Shown here piece after piece: positions 18,661-26,638 of a DNA stretch of 64,000 bases. The position numbers were made by a program, and so were the translations under genes. The notes under the pieces were generated by a model. The model had not been told where the DNA came from and ran no database searches. It was given only the letters and a program-made list of their open reading frames with translations. Each line of letters opens with the position of its first letter. Position 1 is the stretch's first letter. The DNA comes from Blastomonas natatoria (GTDB lineage: Bacteria > Pseudomonadota > Alphaproteobacteria > Sphingomonadales > Sphingomonadaceae), in NCBI RefSeq assembly GCF_003201955.1, contig NZ_QJJM01000002.1, forward strand, positions 186,001-250,000, written 5' to 3'.

Positions 18661-18978
18661 GTGCCGAGAAATCCTTGTGTGTAGGTCCGAATGTGCCGAA
18701 TGCTAACTGCGGCTATCGATATGCGCGACAACCGCTGCGGCTGCCAAACAAGTTAACCATTTTTCGTGGTTAAGGCGCGCCAAGTCGAGTCTAATCGGCG
18801 ATAAAGCGCGGACCGATTGTGGATAAGATGTGATTCATGCTGAATCGTCACCAGCGATGACACAAGTGCGATGAGGCCAAAGCCGCGTTCTCATTCGCAT
18901 TGTCGCGAACTGAGATGGGACCGTCGCTTGCCCGGTCCCGATATCGCGATTGGCGCTAGCGCGGCAGACCGGGCGGCG
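18661..18978. promoter_or_regulatory. 318-base gene-free region with DnaA box, TTAACCA palindrome and GANTC cluster
   Basis: No coding signal is seen. At 18753-18773 TTAACCA and TGGTTAA form a palindrome; TTAACC is the typical extended half-site of the alphaproteobacterial cell-cycle regulator CtrA. A perfect DnaA box (TTATCCACA on the reverse strand) lies at 18818-18826. GANTC sites (CcrM methylation) occur at 18787, 18832 and 18842, the last two forming a small hairpin. The region is upstream of bpt and downstream of ilvA. Whether it controls bpt or has a replication role cannot be read from sequence. Confidence 0.4.
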
Positions 18979-20205
18979 TCACGCCACCTCGACCAGCCCC
19001 ACATCATACCCGCTGGCCTTGAGCGAAGCGACCAGCGCGTCGAGCTGGCCACGGTCGCGTGCCTCGCACTCGATATCGGTGATCAGCCCCTTGGCCGGCA
19101 GGTTGGTAAAGACCCGCTGATGGTAGATTTCGATGATGTTGACCTGGTGCGCATCGAACTGCCGCATGACCTTGAACAGTGCACCAGGCCTGTCCTGCAG
19201 CGCGATGCGCAGCCGCGCGAGGCGACCCGAGCGCGCCAGATCGCGCAGCAGCACATTGGCAAGCAGGCGCGTATCGATATTGCCGCCGCACAGGACCACG
19301 CCGACGGTCTGGCCCTTGAACCGGTCGGGTTCGGCCAGCAGGGCAGCAAGTCCGGCCGCGCCAGCGCCTTCGGCCACAGTCTTCTCGATCTGCAAGAGCA
19401 GGCTGACAGCGGTTTCGAGCTGGGGTTCGGTGACCAGAACGATGTCATCGGCGAGCGCGCGGACGATCTCGCGGGTGAAGTCGCCAGGCTGCTTGACCGC
19501 AATGCCCTCGGCCAGCGTATCGCCCTCGCACGGATACTGGGTGCCCTTCACCGTGTTGTACATGCTGGGGTAAAGCTGCGCCTGAACGCCGGTCAGGCGG
19601 ACATCGGGCTTGAGCGCACGCGCGGCGGTGCCCATGCCAGAGAACAGGCCGCCTCCGCCGATCGGAATCACGAAATGGTCGATCTCGGGCGCATCCTCGA
19701 GCATTTCGAGCGCGACCGTCCCCTGCCCCGCCGCGATCACCGGATCGTCGAACGGATGCACGAAGGTCAGACCCTCGCTCTTCTCCAGCTCGCGGGCATG
19801 CGCATAGGCATCGTCATATTTCTCGCCGAACAGGATCACGCGGCCGCCATTGGCTTCGGTCTGCTGCACCTTGATGGTCGGCGTCGGCTTGGGCATCACG
19901 ATGGTGACGGGCACGCCGAGGCGCGTGCCGTGCCAGGCCAGCCCCTGCGCATGGTTGCCGGCCGATGCCGCGATGACGCCCTTGGCCTTCGCCTCCTCGG
20001 TCATCTGGCTGAGGAAATTGAGCGCGCCGCGCTCCTTGTAGGCGGCAGTGAACTGGAGGTTCTCGAACTTGAGATATACCGTCGCGCCGGTAATCGCCGA
20101 AAGCGTCTTGCTGACGAGCGTGGGCGTGCGGACGATGGAACCTGCGATGCGGGCATGCGCGGCGCGGATATCGTCCAGGGTGAGGCGGTCTGTCGGGCTG
20201 GTCAT
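18979..20205 (-). CDS. ilvA: Threonine ammonia-lyase with C-terminal ACT domain
   Basis: PLP enzyme of 408 residues that deaminates threonine to 2-oxobutanoate, the first step towards isoleucine. The Schiff-base Lys57 lies in AAYKERGAL, the Asn loop is SAGNHAQG, and the phosphate-binding loop is GGGGLFSG. An ACT domain occupies roughly 330-408 and should bind a regulatory amino acid. One ACT domain rather than the two of E. coli IlvA matches the shorter ilvA_1Cterm family, whose members can be biosynthetic or catabolic. The ATG at 20205 (MTSPTDRL) is chosen; the frame is open to 20280 but that part overlaps the divergent gene's start region. Confidence 0.92.
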   Translation of the reverse strand: MTSPTDRLTLDDIRAAHARIAGSIVRTPTLVSKTLSAITGATVYLKFENLQFTAAYKERGALNFLSQMTEEAKAKGVIAASAGNHAQGLAWHGTRLGVPVTIVMPKPTPTIKVQQTEANGGRVILFGEKYDDAYAHARELEKSEGLTFVHPFDDPVIAAGQGTVALEMLEDAPEIDHFVIPIGGGGLFSGMGTAARALKPDVRLTGVQAQLYPSMYNTVKGTQYPCEGDTLAEGIAVKQPGDFTREIVRALADDIVLVTEPQLETAVSLLLQIEKTVAEGAGAAGLAALLAEPDRFKGQTVGVVLCGGNIDTRLLANVLLRDLARSGRLARLRIALQDRPGALFKVMRQFDAHQVNIIEIYHQRVFTNLPAKGLITDIECEARDRGQLDALVASLKASGYDVGLVEVA

Positions 20206-20264
20206 ATCGGCTGCGGCCCCTAACCGATATGGCGCGGATTGAAAACATCCGTTAAGGCACCGCC

Positions 20265-21149
20265 ATGGCAAATATAGCATTTATCGGTATCGGCGTGATG
20301 GGCGGCCCCATGGCGCGTCATCTGGGCAATGACGGGCATTCGCTTGCTCTCTACAATCGCACTCCTGCCAAGGTTCATGCCTGGATCGAGGCGCACCCGC
20401 ATCTGGCCGACAAGGCGCGGGTTGCCGCGACCCCGGCGGAAGCCGCCGAAGGCGTTGACGCGGTCATCACCTGTGTCGGCAATGACGATGATCTGGCGCA
20501 GGTGATCATGGGGCGTCAGGGTGCTTTCACCACGCTGCCAAAGGGCGCGCTGTTCATCGATCACACGACGGTATCGGCAACGATCGCGCGGCAGATTTCG
20601 GTCGAGGGTCGCGCCAAGAACATCCTGTGCGTCGATGCCCCGGTGACCGGCGGCCAGGCAGGTGCGGAGAACGGCACGCTCGCCATCATGTGCGGCGGCA
20701 AGAAGGATGCCGTCGATGCCGCGCGCCCGATCATCAAGAGCTATTCCAGCCGCATCGTCCATGTCGGCGGTCCGGGCGACGGCCAGACCACCAAGATGGT
20801 CAACCAGATCTGCATCGCAGGCGTGCTTGGCGGCCTGAGCGAGGCGATGCGCTTTGCTCAGGCCAGCAGGCTCGATCTCGACAAGGTGTTCCAGGCGATT
20901 TCGGGCGGCGCGGCGCAAAGCTGGCAGATGGACAATCGCTGGAAGACCATGGCCGAGGACAGCTTCGATTTCGGCTTTGCCATTGACTGGATGCGCAAGG
21001 ACCTGGGGCTTGCTCTCGACAAGGCGCGCAACAACGGCGCATCGATTCCTGTCGCCGCGCTGCTCGACCAGTTCTTCGCCGAGGCGCAGCATCTGGGCGC
21101 AGGCCGTCAGGATACCAGCGCGCTGATCCGCAGGCTTCCCCGCAAATGA
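20265..21149 (+). CDS. NAD(P)-dependent beta-hydroxyacid dehydrogenase (HIBADH family)
   Basis: Cytoplasmic oxidoreductase of 294 residues. The Rossmann motif FIGIGVMGGPM is at the N-terminus, the substrate-binding segment VTGGQAGAENG is near residue 128, and the catalytic Lys177 lies in GQTTKMVNQ; an all-helical C-terminal half follows. The family includes 3-hydroxyisobutyrate, tartronate-semialdehyde and 6-phosphogluconate dehydrogenases, so the substrate is uncertain. The gene overlaps the next by four bases, implying co-translation with an exported amidohydrolase. It is divergent from ilvA with 59 bases between starts. Confidence 0.87.
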   Translation: MANIAFIGIGVMGGPMARHLGNDGHSLALYNRTPAKVHAWIEAHPHLADKARVAATPAEAAEGVDAVITCVGNDDDLAQVIMGRQGAFTTLPKGALFIDHTTVSATIARQISVEGRAKNILCVDAPVTGGQAGAENGTLAIMCGGKKDAVDAARPIIKSYSSRIVHVGGPGDGQTTKMVNQICIAGVLGGLSEAMRFAQASRLDLDKVFQAISGGAAQSWQMDNRWKTMAEDSFDFGFAIDWMRKDLGLALDKARNNGASIPVAALLDQFFAEAQHLGAGRQDTSALIRRLPRK

Positions 21150-22819
21150 GCCGTCCGATGTTCGCGCGCACCGCCGCGCTCGCCGCCGCCCTGTTCGCCA
21201 GCGGCGCCGTGCCCGCATGGGCCGACGGGCTGATCGACAATGTCAACGGCATGACGCTCGATGCAAAGGGCAAGGTCGTCAATTTCACCGGACTGGTCAT
21301 CGACGATGACGGCAAGGTGAAGCAGTTGCTCGAGAGGCGCGACAAGCGGCCCGAAAAGCTCGACTACAAGCTCGACGGCGATGGACGCACGCTGATACCC
21401 GGGATCATCGACGCACACGGCCATGTGATGGGCCTCGGCTTTTCGCTGCTGACGCTCGACCTTTCGGCCACGAAGTCACTTGAGGAAGCGCTGGCCAGGA
21501 TCAAGGCCTATGCCGACGATAACCCCAGCCGCCCCTGGATCATCGGGCGCGGCTGGAATCAGGAAAAATGGGGTCTGGGCCGCTTTCCCACTGCCGCCGA
21601 TCTCGACGCGGTGGTGCCCGATCGCCCGGTCTGGCTTGAGCGGGTCGATGGCCATGCCGGCTGGGCGAACACCGCCGCTATGCAGGCCGCTGGCGTCAAG
21701 CCCGACGTCAAGGATCCCGCAGGTGGCCGGGTCGAGCGGATCGGCGGCAAGCCTGCAGGCGTGTTCGTCGATGCAGCCGAGGCGCTGGTCAGCAAGGCGG
21801 TGCCGCCACCGCGCGCGGTCGATCGCGATGCAGCGCTGATCGCCGCGCAGGACCATCTGCTAGCGCTCGGCATCACCGGCATTGCCGATATGGGCACGAC
21901 CATCGACGACTGGCAGGCCTATCGCCGCGCCGGGGACGAGGGGCGGCTGCGCGTGCGCATCATGTCCTATGCTGCCGGGATCGACGCGATGGTTGCGATC
22001 GGCGGCCCGCGACCTACACCCTGGCTTTATGACGACCGCCTGCGGCTGAACGGCGTGAAGCTCTATCTCGACGGCGCGCTCGGCTCGCGCGGGGCGCTGC
22101 TCAAGGCCGATTATGCCGACATGCCCGGCCAGCGAGGTCTCGCGTTCGTCAACGACACCCAGTTGCTCAACATGATGAGCCGCGCGGCGATGGACGATTT
22201 CCAGGTCGCCGCCCATGCCATCGGCGATGGTGCAAATGCGCAGGCGCTGTCGGCCATCGAGGAACTGGCCAAGGATTACAAAGGCGACCGCCGCTGGCGC
22301 ATCGAACATGCCCAGATCATCGATCCGGTCGACATCCCGCGTTTTGCGAAGAACGGGATCATCGCCTCGATGCAGCCGGTGCACCAGATTTCCGACCGGC
22401 TGATGGCCGAGGCGCGGCTGGGCCCGGCACGGCTGGCGGGTGCCTATGCGTGGAGGACGCTCAGCCAGGCGGGGGTTCCTCTGGCCTTCGGTTCGGACAC
22501 GCCGGTGGAATCGCCCGATCCCTTTGCCGGCCTGGCTGCCGCGATCACGCGCGAGGGTGCGGACGGCCAGCCATTCGGTGGTTGGCAGCCGCAGGAAAGA
22601 CTTGGCCGTGTCGAAGCGATCGATGCATTCACACGCGGCGCAGCCTATGCCGGGTTTGCCGAAGATCGGTTCGGTACGCTGATGCCGGGCATGCGCGCGG
22701 ACTTCATCCTGCTCGATATCGATCCTCTGCTCAGCACACCGGGTGAACTTCGCTCGGCCAAGGTCGTAGAAACATGGGTGGGAGGGGTACGTCGTTACCA
22801 GCAGAGCGAAGTGCGTTAA
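21146..22819 (+). CDS. Exported metal-dependent amidohydrolase (YtcJ/Amidohydro_3 family)
   Basis: Hydrolase of 557 residues with a signal peptide cut near AWA (about residue 27). The TIM-barrel metal ligands are visible: HGH with His91 and His93 in IDAHGHVMG, further His in AHAIGDGA and RIEHAQIID, and the catalytic Asp in GSDTPVES. It belongs to the YtcJ-like group that hydrolyses N-formyl, imine or amide bonds on mostly unknown substrates. The start overlaps the dehydrogenase stop (ATGA). The family and periplasmic location are clear, the reaction is not. Confidence 0.88.
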   Translation: MSRPMFARTAALAAALFASGAVPAWADGLIDNVNGMTLDAKGKVVNFTGLVIDDDGKVKQLLERRDKRPEKLDYKLDGDGRTLIPGIIDAHGHVMGLGFSLLTLDLSATKSLEEALARIKAYADDNPSRPWIIGRGWNQEKWGLGRFPTAADLDAVVPDRPVWLERVDGHAGWANTAAMQAAGVKPDVKDPAGGRVERIGGKPAGVFVDAAEALVSKAVPPPRAVDRDAALIAAQDHLLALGITGIADMGTTIDDWQAYRRAGDEGRLRVRIMSYAAGIDAMVAIGGPRPTPWLYDDRLRLNGVKLYLDGALGSRGALLKADYADMPGQRGLAFVNDTQLLNMMSRAAMDDFQVAAHAIGDGANAQALSAIEELAKDYKGDRRWRIEHAQIIDPVDIPRFAKNGIIASMQPVHQISDRLMAEARLGPARLAGAYAWRTLSQAGVPLAFGSDTPVESPDPFAGLAAAITREGADGQPFGGWQPQERLGRVEAIDAFTRGAAYAGFAEDRFGTLMPGMRADFILLDIDPLLSTPGELRSAKVVETWVGGVRRYQQSEVR

Positions 22820-22984
22820 CCTTACGGAAAGCATTCGTTGCGCTGCTGCAACAGCCTGCCACAAAAGCCTTTTTGCCGCAGTTTTGGGCCCGAAACCTTC
22901 TTGCACCTGTGGAACTTTGCGCCTAGTTGGGCATTGAGCGTCGGGAAGAGCTCGTAAAACACTCTTTTCGCAACGGGTTGCAAT

Positions 22985-23008
22985 GCCTTGATTTAAAATG
23001 ATTAAGGC
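22985..23008. promoter_or_regulatory. Imperfect AT-rich palindrome upstream of the small exported protein
   Basis: GCCTT and AAGGC arms flank an AT-rich centre with near-symmetric GAT/ATT repeats, 28 bases before the ATG at 23037. Position and symmetry suggest an operator or promoter-overlapping binding site. The rest of the 217-base gap from 22820 shows no coding potential. Confidence 0.3.
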
Positions 23009-23036
23009 GTGAACTGAATACGTGACGGAGGCTATA

Positions 23037-23258
23037 ATGAAGAATCGTTTTGCTGCGGCCGCTCTGGCTGTACTCGCAATCGCCGCAACGCCCGTACTGG
23101 CCCAGGCCGGTGCATCGCGCGTTTCGGCCGCTTCAGCAGAAGCTAGCGAAGCTGAAGGCAGCACCGGCATCATCATCGGTGTCGTCGCTGCTGCTGCCGT
23201 GATCGGCGGCATCGTGATCGCTGCCGACCAGGACAGCGACACCCCGACCAGCCCCTGA
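23037..23258 (+). CDS. Small exported protein with a Gly/Ala/Ile-rich transmembrane-like segment
   Basis: Predicted protein of 73 residues. An N-terminal signal peptide (MKNRF start, Ala-rich core, cleavage near VLAQA) is followed by a Ser/Ala/Glu linker. A hydrophobic Gly/Ile/Val/Ala stretch (about 42-62) then has small residues spaced like a glycine zipper, and the tail is Asp/Thr/Pro-rich. I recognise no named family. GGAGG lies seven bases before the ATG, so the start is firm. A strong intrinsic terminator follows at 23306, so it is probably a monocistronic, well-expressed gene. The five codons open upstream (from 23022) lack a ribosome site. Confidence 0.75.
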   Translation: MKNRFAAAALAVLAIAATPVLAQAGASRVSAASAEASEAEGSTGIIIGVVAAAAVIGGIVIAADQDSDTPTSP

Positions 23259-23305
23259 TTTCGGTCAGGTACTGGCGGACCTCACCGGTCCAAACAGATC
23301 AAGGA

Positions 23306-23332
23306 AACGGGGTCTTCGGGCCCCGTTTTTTT
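23306..23332 (+). terminator. Intrinsic terminator after the small exported protein gene
   Basis: ACGGGG and CCCCGT arms around a TCTTCGGG loop are followed by a run of seven T (23326-23332), 47 bases after the stop codon. Confidence 0.9.
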
Positions 23333-23436
23333 GTGCCCGGATGACGAAACCGAACCGAAACTGTCGGTGTCGCAGCGCCTTGAAGATACCCGCTTGCGTC
23401 AACTTGAAAAAAACAGCGCCGTTGCATTTTTTCCGT

Positions 23437-23461
23437 GGAACCTATTTTGGGCATATGGGTT
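23437..23461 (+). promoter_or_regulatory. Candidate EcfG (general stress sigma) promoter
   Basis: GGAAC at 23437-23441 and GTT at 23459-23461 are separated by exactly 17 bases, matching the alphaproteobacterial EcfG consensus GGAAC-N16/17-GTT. The predicted start site is near 23468, directly before a two-hairpin sRNA-like sequence. No other gene start lies within 200 bases downstream. Confidence 0.55.
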
Positions 23462-23467
23462 TTCACA

Positions 23468-23568
23468 ACAGGACGGCAGACCAAGCCCCCCTCCAATGTC
23501 GTCCTAACAAACATGAGCCCGGGCGCGCGATCCTCCCCCCTTCTCATCGCGCCCGGGCTTATATTTTT
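23468..23568 (+). ncRNA. Candidate stress sRNA with two C-rich (anti-Shine-Dalgarno) hairpin loops
   Basis: About 100 bases between a predicted EcfG promoter and a terminator. Hairpin 1 pairs AGGACGGCA (23470-23478) with TGTCGTCCT (23497-23505) and exposes a loop with CCCCCCTCC. Hairpin 2 pairs 23516-23531 with 23546-23559 (about 14 pairs, core GCCCGGGCGCG) and exposes CCTCCCCCC in its loop, then ends in a TATATTTTT tract, so it doubles as the terminator. Two stem-loops with CCUCC-type loops are the hallmark of alphaproteobacterial regulators such as mmgR/SuhB (alpha-r8) and CcsR, which block ribosome binding sites. No coding signal is seen. The 5' end is inferred. Confidence 0.55.
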
Positions 23569-23689
23569 CCAATCATCGTCAATCACGTGCGCCGTGAGGC
23601 CACCAGGCCGTTTACGAGGTCGGCACGTGGAGCCCTGCGACGGGCGCCGGAACTGGACCTCTGCCAGCAGCCCAGCTAAGACCGCGGGC

Positions 23690-24451
23690 ATGACCGCAAC
23701 TCCAGCCTGGCCCCCGCGCTCAGCACCGCGCCTGTTCGTCGATCAGCCACTGAACGAAGGTGGCTCGCTGCGTATCGAGGGCAATCAGGCGCATTATCTG
23801 CTCAACGTCATGCGCCTGACCGAAGGCGCGGCGGTGAAGCTGTTCGACGATATCAGCGGAGAGTATCTCGGCCGGGTCGGTGCGCGTGGCAAGCGCGACC
23901 TGATGATCGAGATCGAGGGGCTGACCCGCCCGCGCGAGGCGGTGCCCGATTTCTGGCTGTGCGCCGCGCCGATCAAGAAGGCGCGCTTCGATTTCCTCGC
24001 CGAAAAGGCCTGCGAGCTTGGCGTGGCGCGCTTCGTTCCGGTGCTGACCGACCGGGCGGTGGTCGACAAGGTCAAGGACGACCGGCTGCGGGGCACCATG
24101 ATCGAAGCCGCCGAGCAGTGCGAGCGCACCGCGCTGCCCGAGATTGCCCCCCTCACCCGGCTCGACGCGCTGCTCAAGGCCTGGCCCGAGGGGCGGCACC
24201 TGTTCTTTGCCGACGAACGACTGCACGATGGCAGCGGCGGTTCACTCGCCGCGAAGCTCGCCGCGCATCTCGGTCCGGCAGGGGTGCTGATCGGCCCCGA
24301 AGGCGGCTTTACCGATGCCGAGAATGCCGCGATCCGCGCGCATCCCGCCGCAGTACCCGTGTCGCTTGGCCCCCGAATCCTGCGCGCTGAGACGGCCGCG
24401 ATCACTGCAACCGCAGTCTGGATGGCGGCGAATGGTGACTGGAGCACTTGA
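23690..24451 (+). CDS. rsmE: 16S rRNA (uracil-1498-N3)-methyltransferase
   Basis: SAM-dependent enzyme of 253 residues that methylates U1498 in the decoding centre of 16S rRNA. An N-terminal PUA-like domain (about 15-85) precedes a SPOUT/trefoil-knot domain. The cofactor motif LIGPEGGF (about 200-207) and SLGPRILRAETA near the C-terminus are diagnostic. The ATG at 23690 (MTATPAWPP) is chosen; the frame is open upstream to 23435 but that part overlaps the sRNA candidate. The gshA gene follows, an order often kept in Alphaproteobacteria. Confidence 0.93.
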   Translation: MTATPAWPPRSAPRLFVDQPLNEGGSLRIEGNQAHYLLNVMRLTEGAAVKLFDDISGEYLGRVGARGKRDLMIEIEGLTRPREAVPDFWLCAAPIKKARFDFLAEKACELGVARFVPVLTDRAVVDKVKDDRLRGTMIEAAEQCERTALPEIAPLTRLDALLKAWPEGRHLFFADERLHDGSGGSLAAKLAAHLGPAGVLIGPEGGFTDAENAAIRAHPAAVPVSLGPRILRAETAAITATAVWMAANGDWST

Positions 24452-24553
24452 TTGTCCGGGCATCGCCACCATTACAGATTTTAAAGCTGGCATGGGTTGC
24501 AAGCCGCAACTAAAGCACCGGCAATAGCATATTCAGGGGTTCAGGGCGCATCA

Positions 24554-25942
24554 ATGAGCACACGCACCACAACCGGTGAGGACGATCCGGTCATCACCTC
24601 GATTGCGCAACTGGCAGAGCCGATGGCGGCGGGCGAAAAGCCCAAGGACCGCTGGCGGATCGGTACCGAGCACGAAAAATTCGTGTTTTGCCGCAACGAC
24701 TTCCATGCACCCAGCTATGACGAGCCCGGCGGCATTCGCGACCTGCTGATGGCGCTGACCGAATTCGGCTGGGAGCCGGTCGAGGAGCGCACCCCCGATG
24801 GTGGCAGCAACGTCATCGCGATGCGCGGCCCCGACGGCACGGTGAGCCTGGAACCGGCAGGCCAACTCGAACTCTCCGGCGCACCGCTCGAAAACCTGCA
24901 CGAAACCTGCGCCGAGACCGGCCGCCATCTCGCGCAGGTCAAGGCGATCGGCGAGAAGACCGGCAAGGGCTTTCTGGGCCTCGGCATGTGGCCCGACAAG
25001 ACCCGCGCCGAACTGCCGATCATGCCCAAGGGCCGCTATGGCATCATGCTGAACCATATGCCGCGCGTCGGCAGCATGGGCCTGGACATGATGCTGCGCA
25101 CCTGCACGATCCAGGTGAACCTCGATTATGCGAGTGAAGCCGATATGGCGAAGAAGTTCCGCGTCGGCCTGGCGCTGCAGCCGCTGGCGACCGCATTGTT
25201 CGCCAACTCGCCCTTCACCGAAGGCAAGCCCAACGGCATGCTCTCGTATCGCAGCCATATCTGGTCGGACACCGACCCGGCACGCACCGGAATGCTGCCC
25301 TTCGTGTTCGAGGACGGTTTCGGTTACGAACGCTATGTCGACTACATGCTCGATGTTCCGATGTATTTCGTCTTCCGCGACGGGCTGTATATCGATGCGG
25401 CGGGGCAGAGCTTCCGCGATTTCCTTGAGGGCAAGCTGCCTGCGCTGCCCGGCGAGCGCCCGACGCTGAGCGACTGGAACGATCACCTCTCCACCGCCTT
25501 TCCCGAAGTCCGCCTCAAGAGCTTTCTCGAGATGCGCGGTGCCGATGGCGGCCCGTGGAGCCGCATCTGCGCACTGCCCGCGCTCTGGGTCGGCCTGCTC
25601 TACGACCAGGGCGCGCTCGATGCCGCCTGGGATCTGGTCAAGGGCTGGAGCATCGAGGAGCGGCAGGCTCTGCGCGATTCCGTGCCGAAGCTGGGCCTCG
25701 ACGCGCCGATCGCGGGCGGCCGCAAGTTGCGCGACATCGCGGCCCAAGTGCTCGACATTGCCTCGTCAGGCCTGGCATCTCGCGCGCGGCTCAACAGCAG
25801 CGGCGACAATGAAACCGGCTTTCTCGAACCGCTGCGAGATGTCGTCGCGCGCGGCAAGACCCCGGCGGAAGACCTGCTCGCGCTCTACCACGGCGAATGG
25901 GGCGGCGACATCAGCAAGGTTTATGGCGCAATGCAGTTCTGA
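24554..25942 (+). CDS. gshA: Glutamate-cysteine ligase (plant/alphaproteobacterial type)
   Basis: Cytoplasmic enzyme of 462 residues that joins glutamate and cysteine using ATP, the first and limiting step of glutathione synthesis. The GCS2 signature begins with WRIGTEHEKF near residue 35, followed by the substrate-binding stretch VSLEPAGQLELSG. The catalytic core around MLRTCTIQVNLDY and the RSHIWSDTDPAR region are typical. The length matches the plant-like class rather than E. coli GshA. The ATG at 24554 is preferred although its ribosome site (AGGGCG) is modest. Confidence 0.93.
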   Translation: MSTRTTTGEDDPVITSIAQLAEPMAAGEKPKDRWRIGTEHEKFVFCRNDFHAPSYDEPGGIRDLLMALTEFGWEPVEERTPDGGSNVIAMRGPDGTVSLEPAGQLELSGAPLENLHETCAETGRHLAQVKAIGEKTGKGFLGLGMWPDKTRAELPIMPKGRYGIMLNHMPRVGSMGLDMMLRTCTIQVNLDYASEADMAKKFRVGLALQPLATALFANSPFTEGKPNGMLSYRSHIWSDTDPARTGMLPFVFEDGFGYERYVDYMLDVPMYFVFRDGLYIDAAGQSFRDFLEGKLPALPGERPTLSDWNDHLSTAFPEVRLKSFLEMRGADGGPWSRICALPALWVGLLYDQGALDAAWDLVKGWSIEERQALRDSVPKLGLDAPIAGGRKLRDIAAQVLDIASSGLASRARLNSSGDNETGFLEPLRDVVARGKTPAEDLLALYHGEWGGDISKVYGAMQF

Positions 25943-25947
25943 CACCC

Positions 25948-25976
25948 CATCCCTCTCCCTTGAAGGGAGAGGGATG
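25948..25976. terminator. Hairpin after gshA
   Basis: CATCCCTCTCCCTT pairs with AAGGGAGAGGGATG with almost no loop, starting six bases after the gshA stop. There is no T tract, so it may be a transcript-stabilising or Rho-assisted structure rather than a pure intrinsic terminator. The CCCTCTCCCTT core resembles ends of other repeats in the window. Confidence 0.6.
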
Positions 25977-26000
25977 CGCAATCTTCACTCATTCCCCGTC

Positions 26001-26074
26001 ACTCCCGCGAACGCGGGGGTCCCGCTTTTGCGTCAGGCGGTTAAGGAAAGCGAGATTCCCGCGTTCGCGGGAAT
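26001..26074. repeat. REP-like paired palindrome, copy B1
   Basis: ACTCCCGCGAACGCGGGGGT at 26001-26020 and ATTCCCGCGTTCGCGGGAAT at 26055-26074, each a hairpin and inversely related to the other, with TCCCGCTTTTGC between. It lies between convergent genes. A second copy of this family lies at 41433-41512. Confidence 0.8.
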
Positions 26075-26086
26075 GACTAGGAAGCT

Positions 26087-26521
26087 TCAAGCCCGCGCCA
26101 TCTGCCCGGCACCGCCGGGCAGTCTTGCTACCAGTAGCAGATACCAGACCAGCAGCACCGTGTTGGGGATCGCATTCCGCCAGAAGCCCGTCGCCACAGA
26201 AAGCGCGCTGTCGACCACGAACCATAACAGCACCGACCAGGTCACCATCCGCCACAGCTTCTGCGCCTGGGGCGCAGAGAGGTCCGGCGTGACCCGCGCC
26301 ACTGCCAGCAATGTCGCACCCCAGCCGAGCGAGACCGCGCCCATCAGCGCGATGCTGAACCGGTGCAAAGGATCGTAGATGATAGGCGCTTCGGCCCCGA
26401 GCCCCTCCAGCAGCAATGTCATCGCCCCGTCGGTCGCGGCAAAGGCGCCCGAGATCAGCAGCAGTCCGAAAGCGATGACCCCGCCGCACCAGATCGTCAT
26501 CTGTGTCGTCCAGTTGTTCAT
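26087..26521 (-). CDS. Small four-helix membrane protein, unidentified
   Basis: Predicted inner-membrane protein of 144 residues with four hydrophobic segments (about 8-28, 45-68, 82-100 and 110-135) and short charged loops. I do not recognise a named family; the general layout resembles small integral membrane proteins of sphingomonads annotated only as hypothetical. The ATG at 26521 (MNNWTTQM) is chosen because the first helix begins there and AAAAGGA precedes it closely; the frame is open to 26581. It is divergent from the extensin-like gene and convergent with gshA. Confidence 0.75.
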   Translation of the reverse strand: MNNWTTQMTIWCGGVIAFGLLLISGAFAATDGAMTLLLEGLGAEAPIIYDPLHRFSIALMGAVSLGWGATLLAVARVTPDLSAPQAQKLWRMVTWSVLLWFVVDSALSVATGFWRNAIPNTVLLVWYLLLVARLPGGAGQMARA

Positions 26522-26638
26522 CCTTTTCACTCCCAATTCGTCCGATGCGCCACTGGTGAACGAGCCGCGATGCGCAGACAATTACGTCCCAGGTCATCGG
26601 ACTGCATCTTCTGCAGCCAATGCACGTTAGAACGGCAT

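Noticed and set aside
18661-18978. Chromosomal replication origin
   Set aside because: Only one DnaA box, no extended AT-rich unwinding region and no usual origin neighbours; kept as a regulatory candidate only.
23435-23689. N-terminal extension of RsmE
   Set aside because: The open region overlaps the sRNA candidate and its terminator and shows no PUA-domain similarity before 23690.
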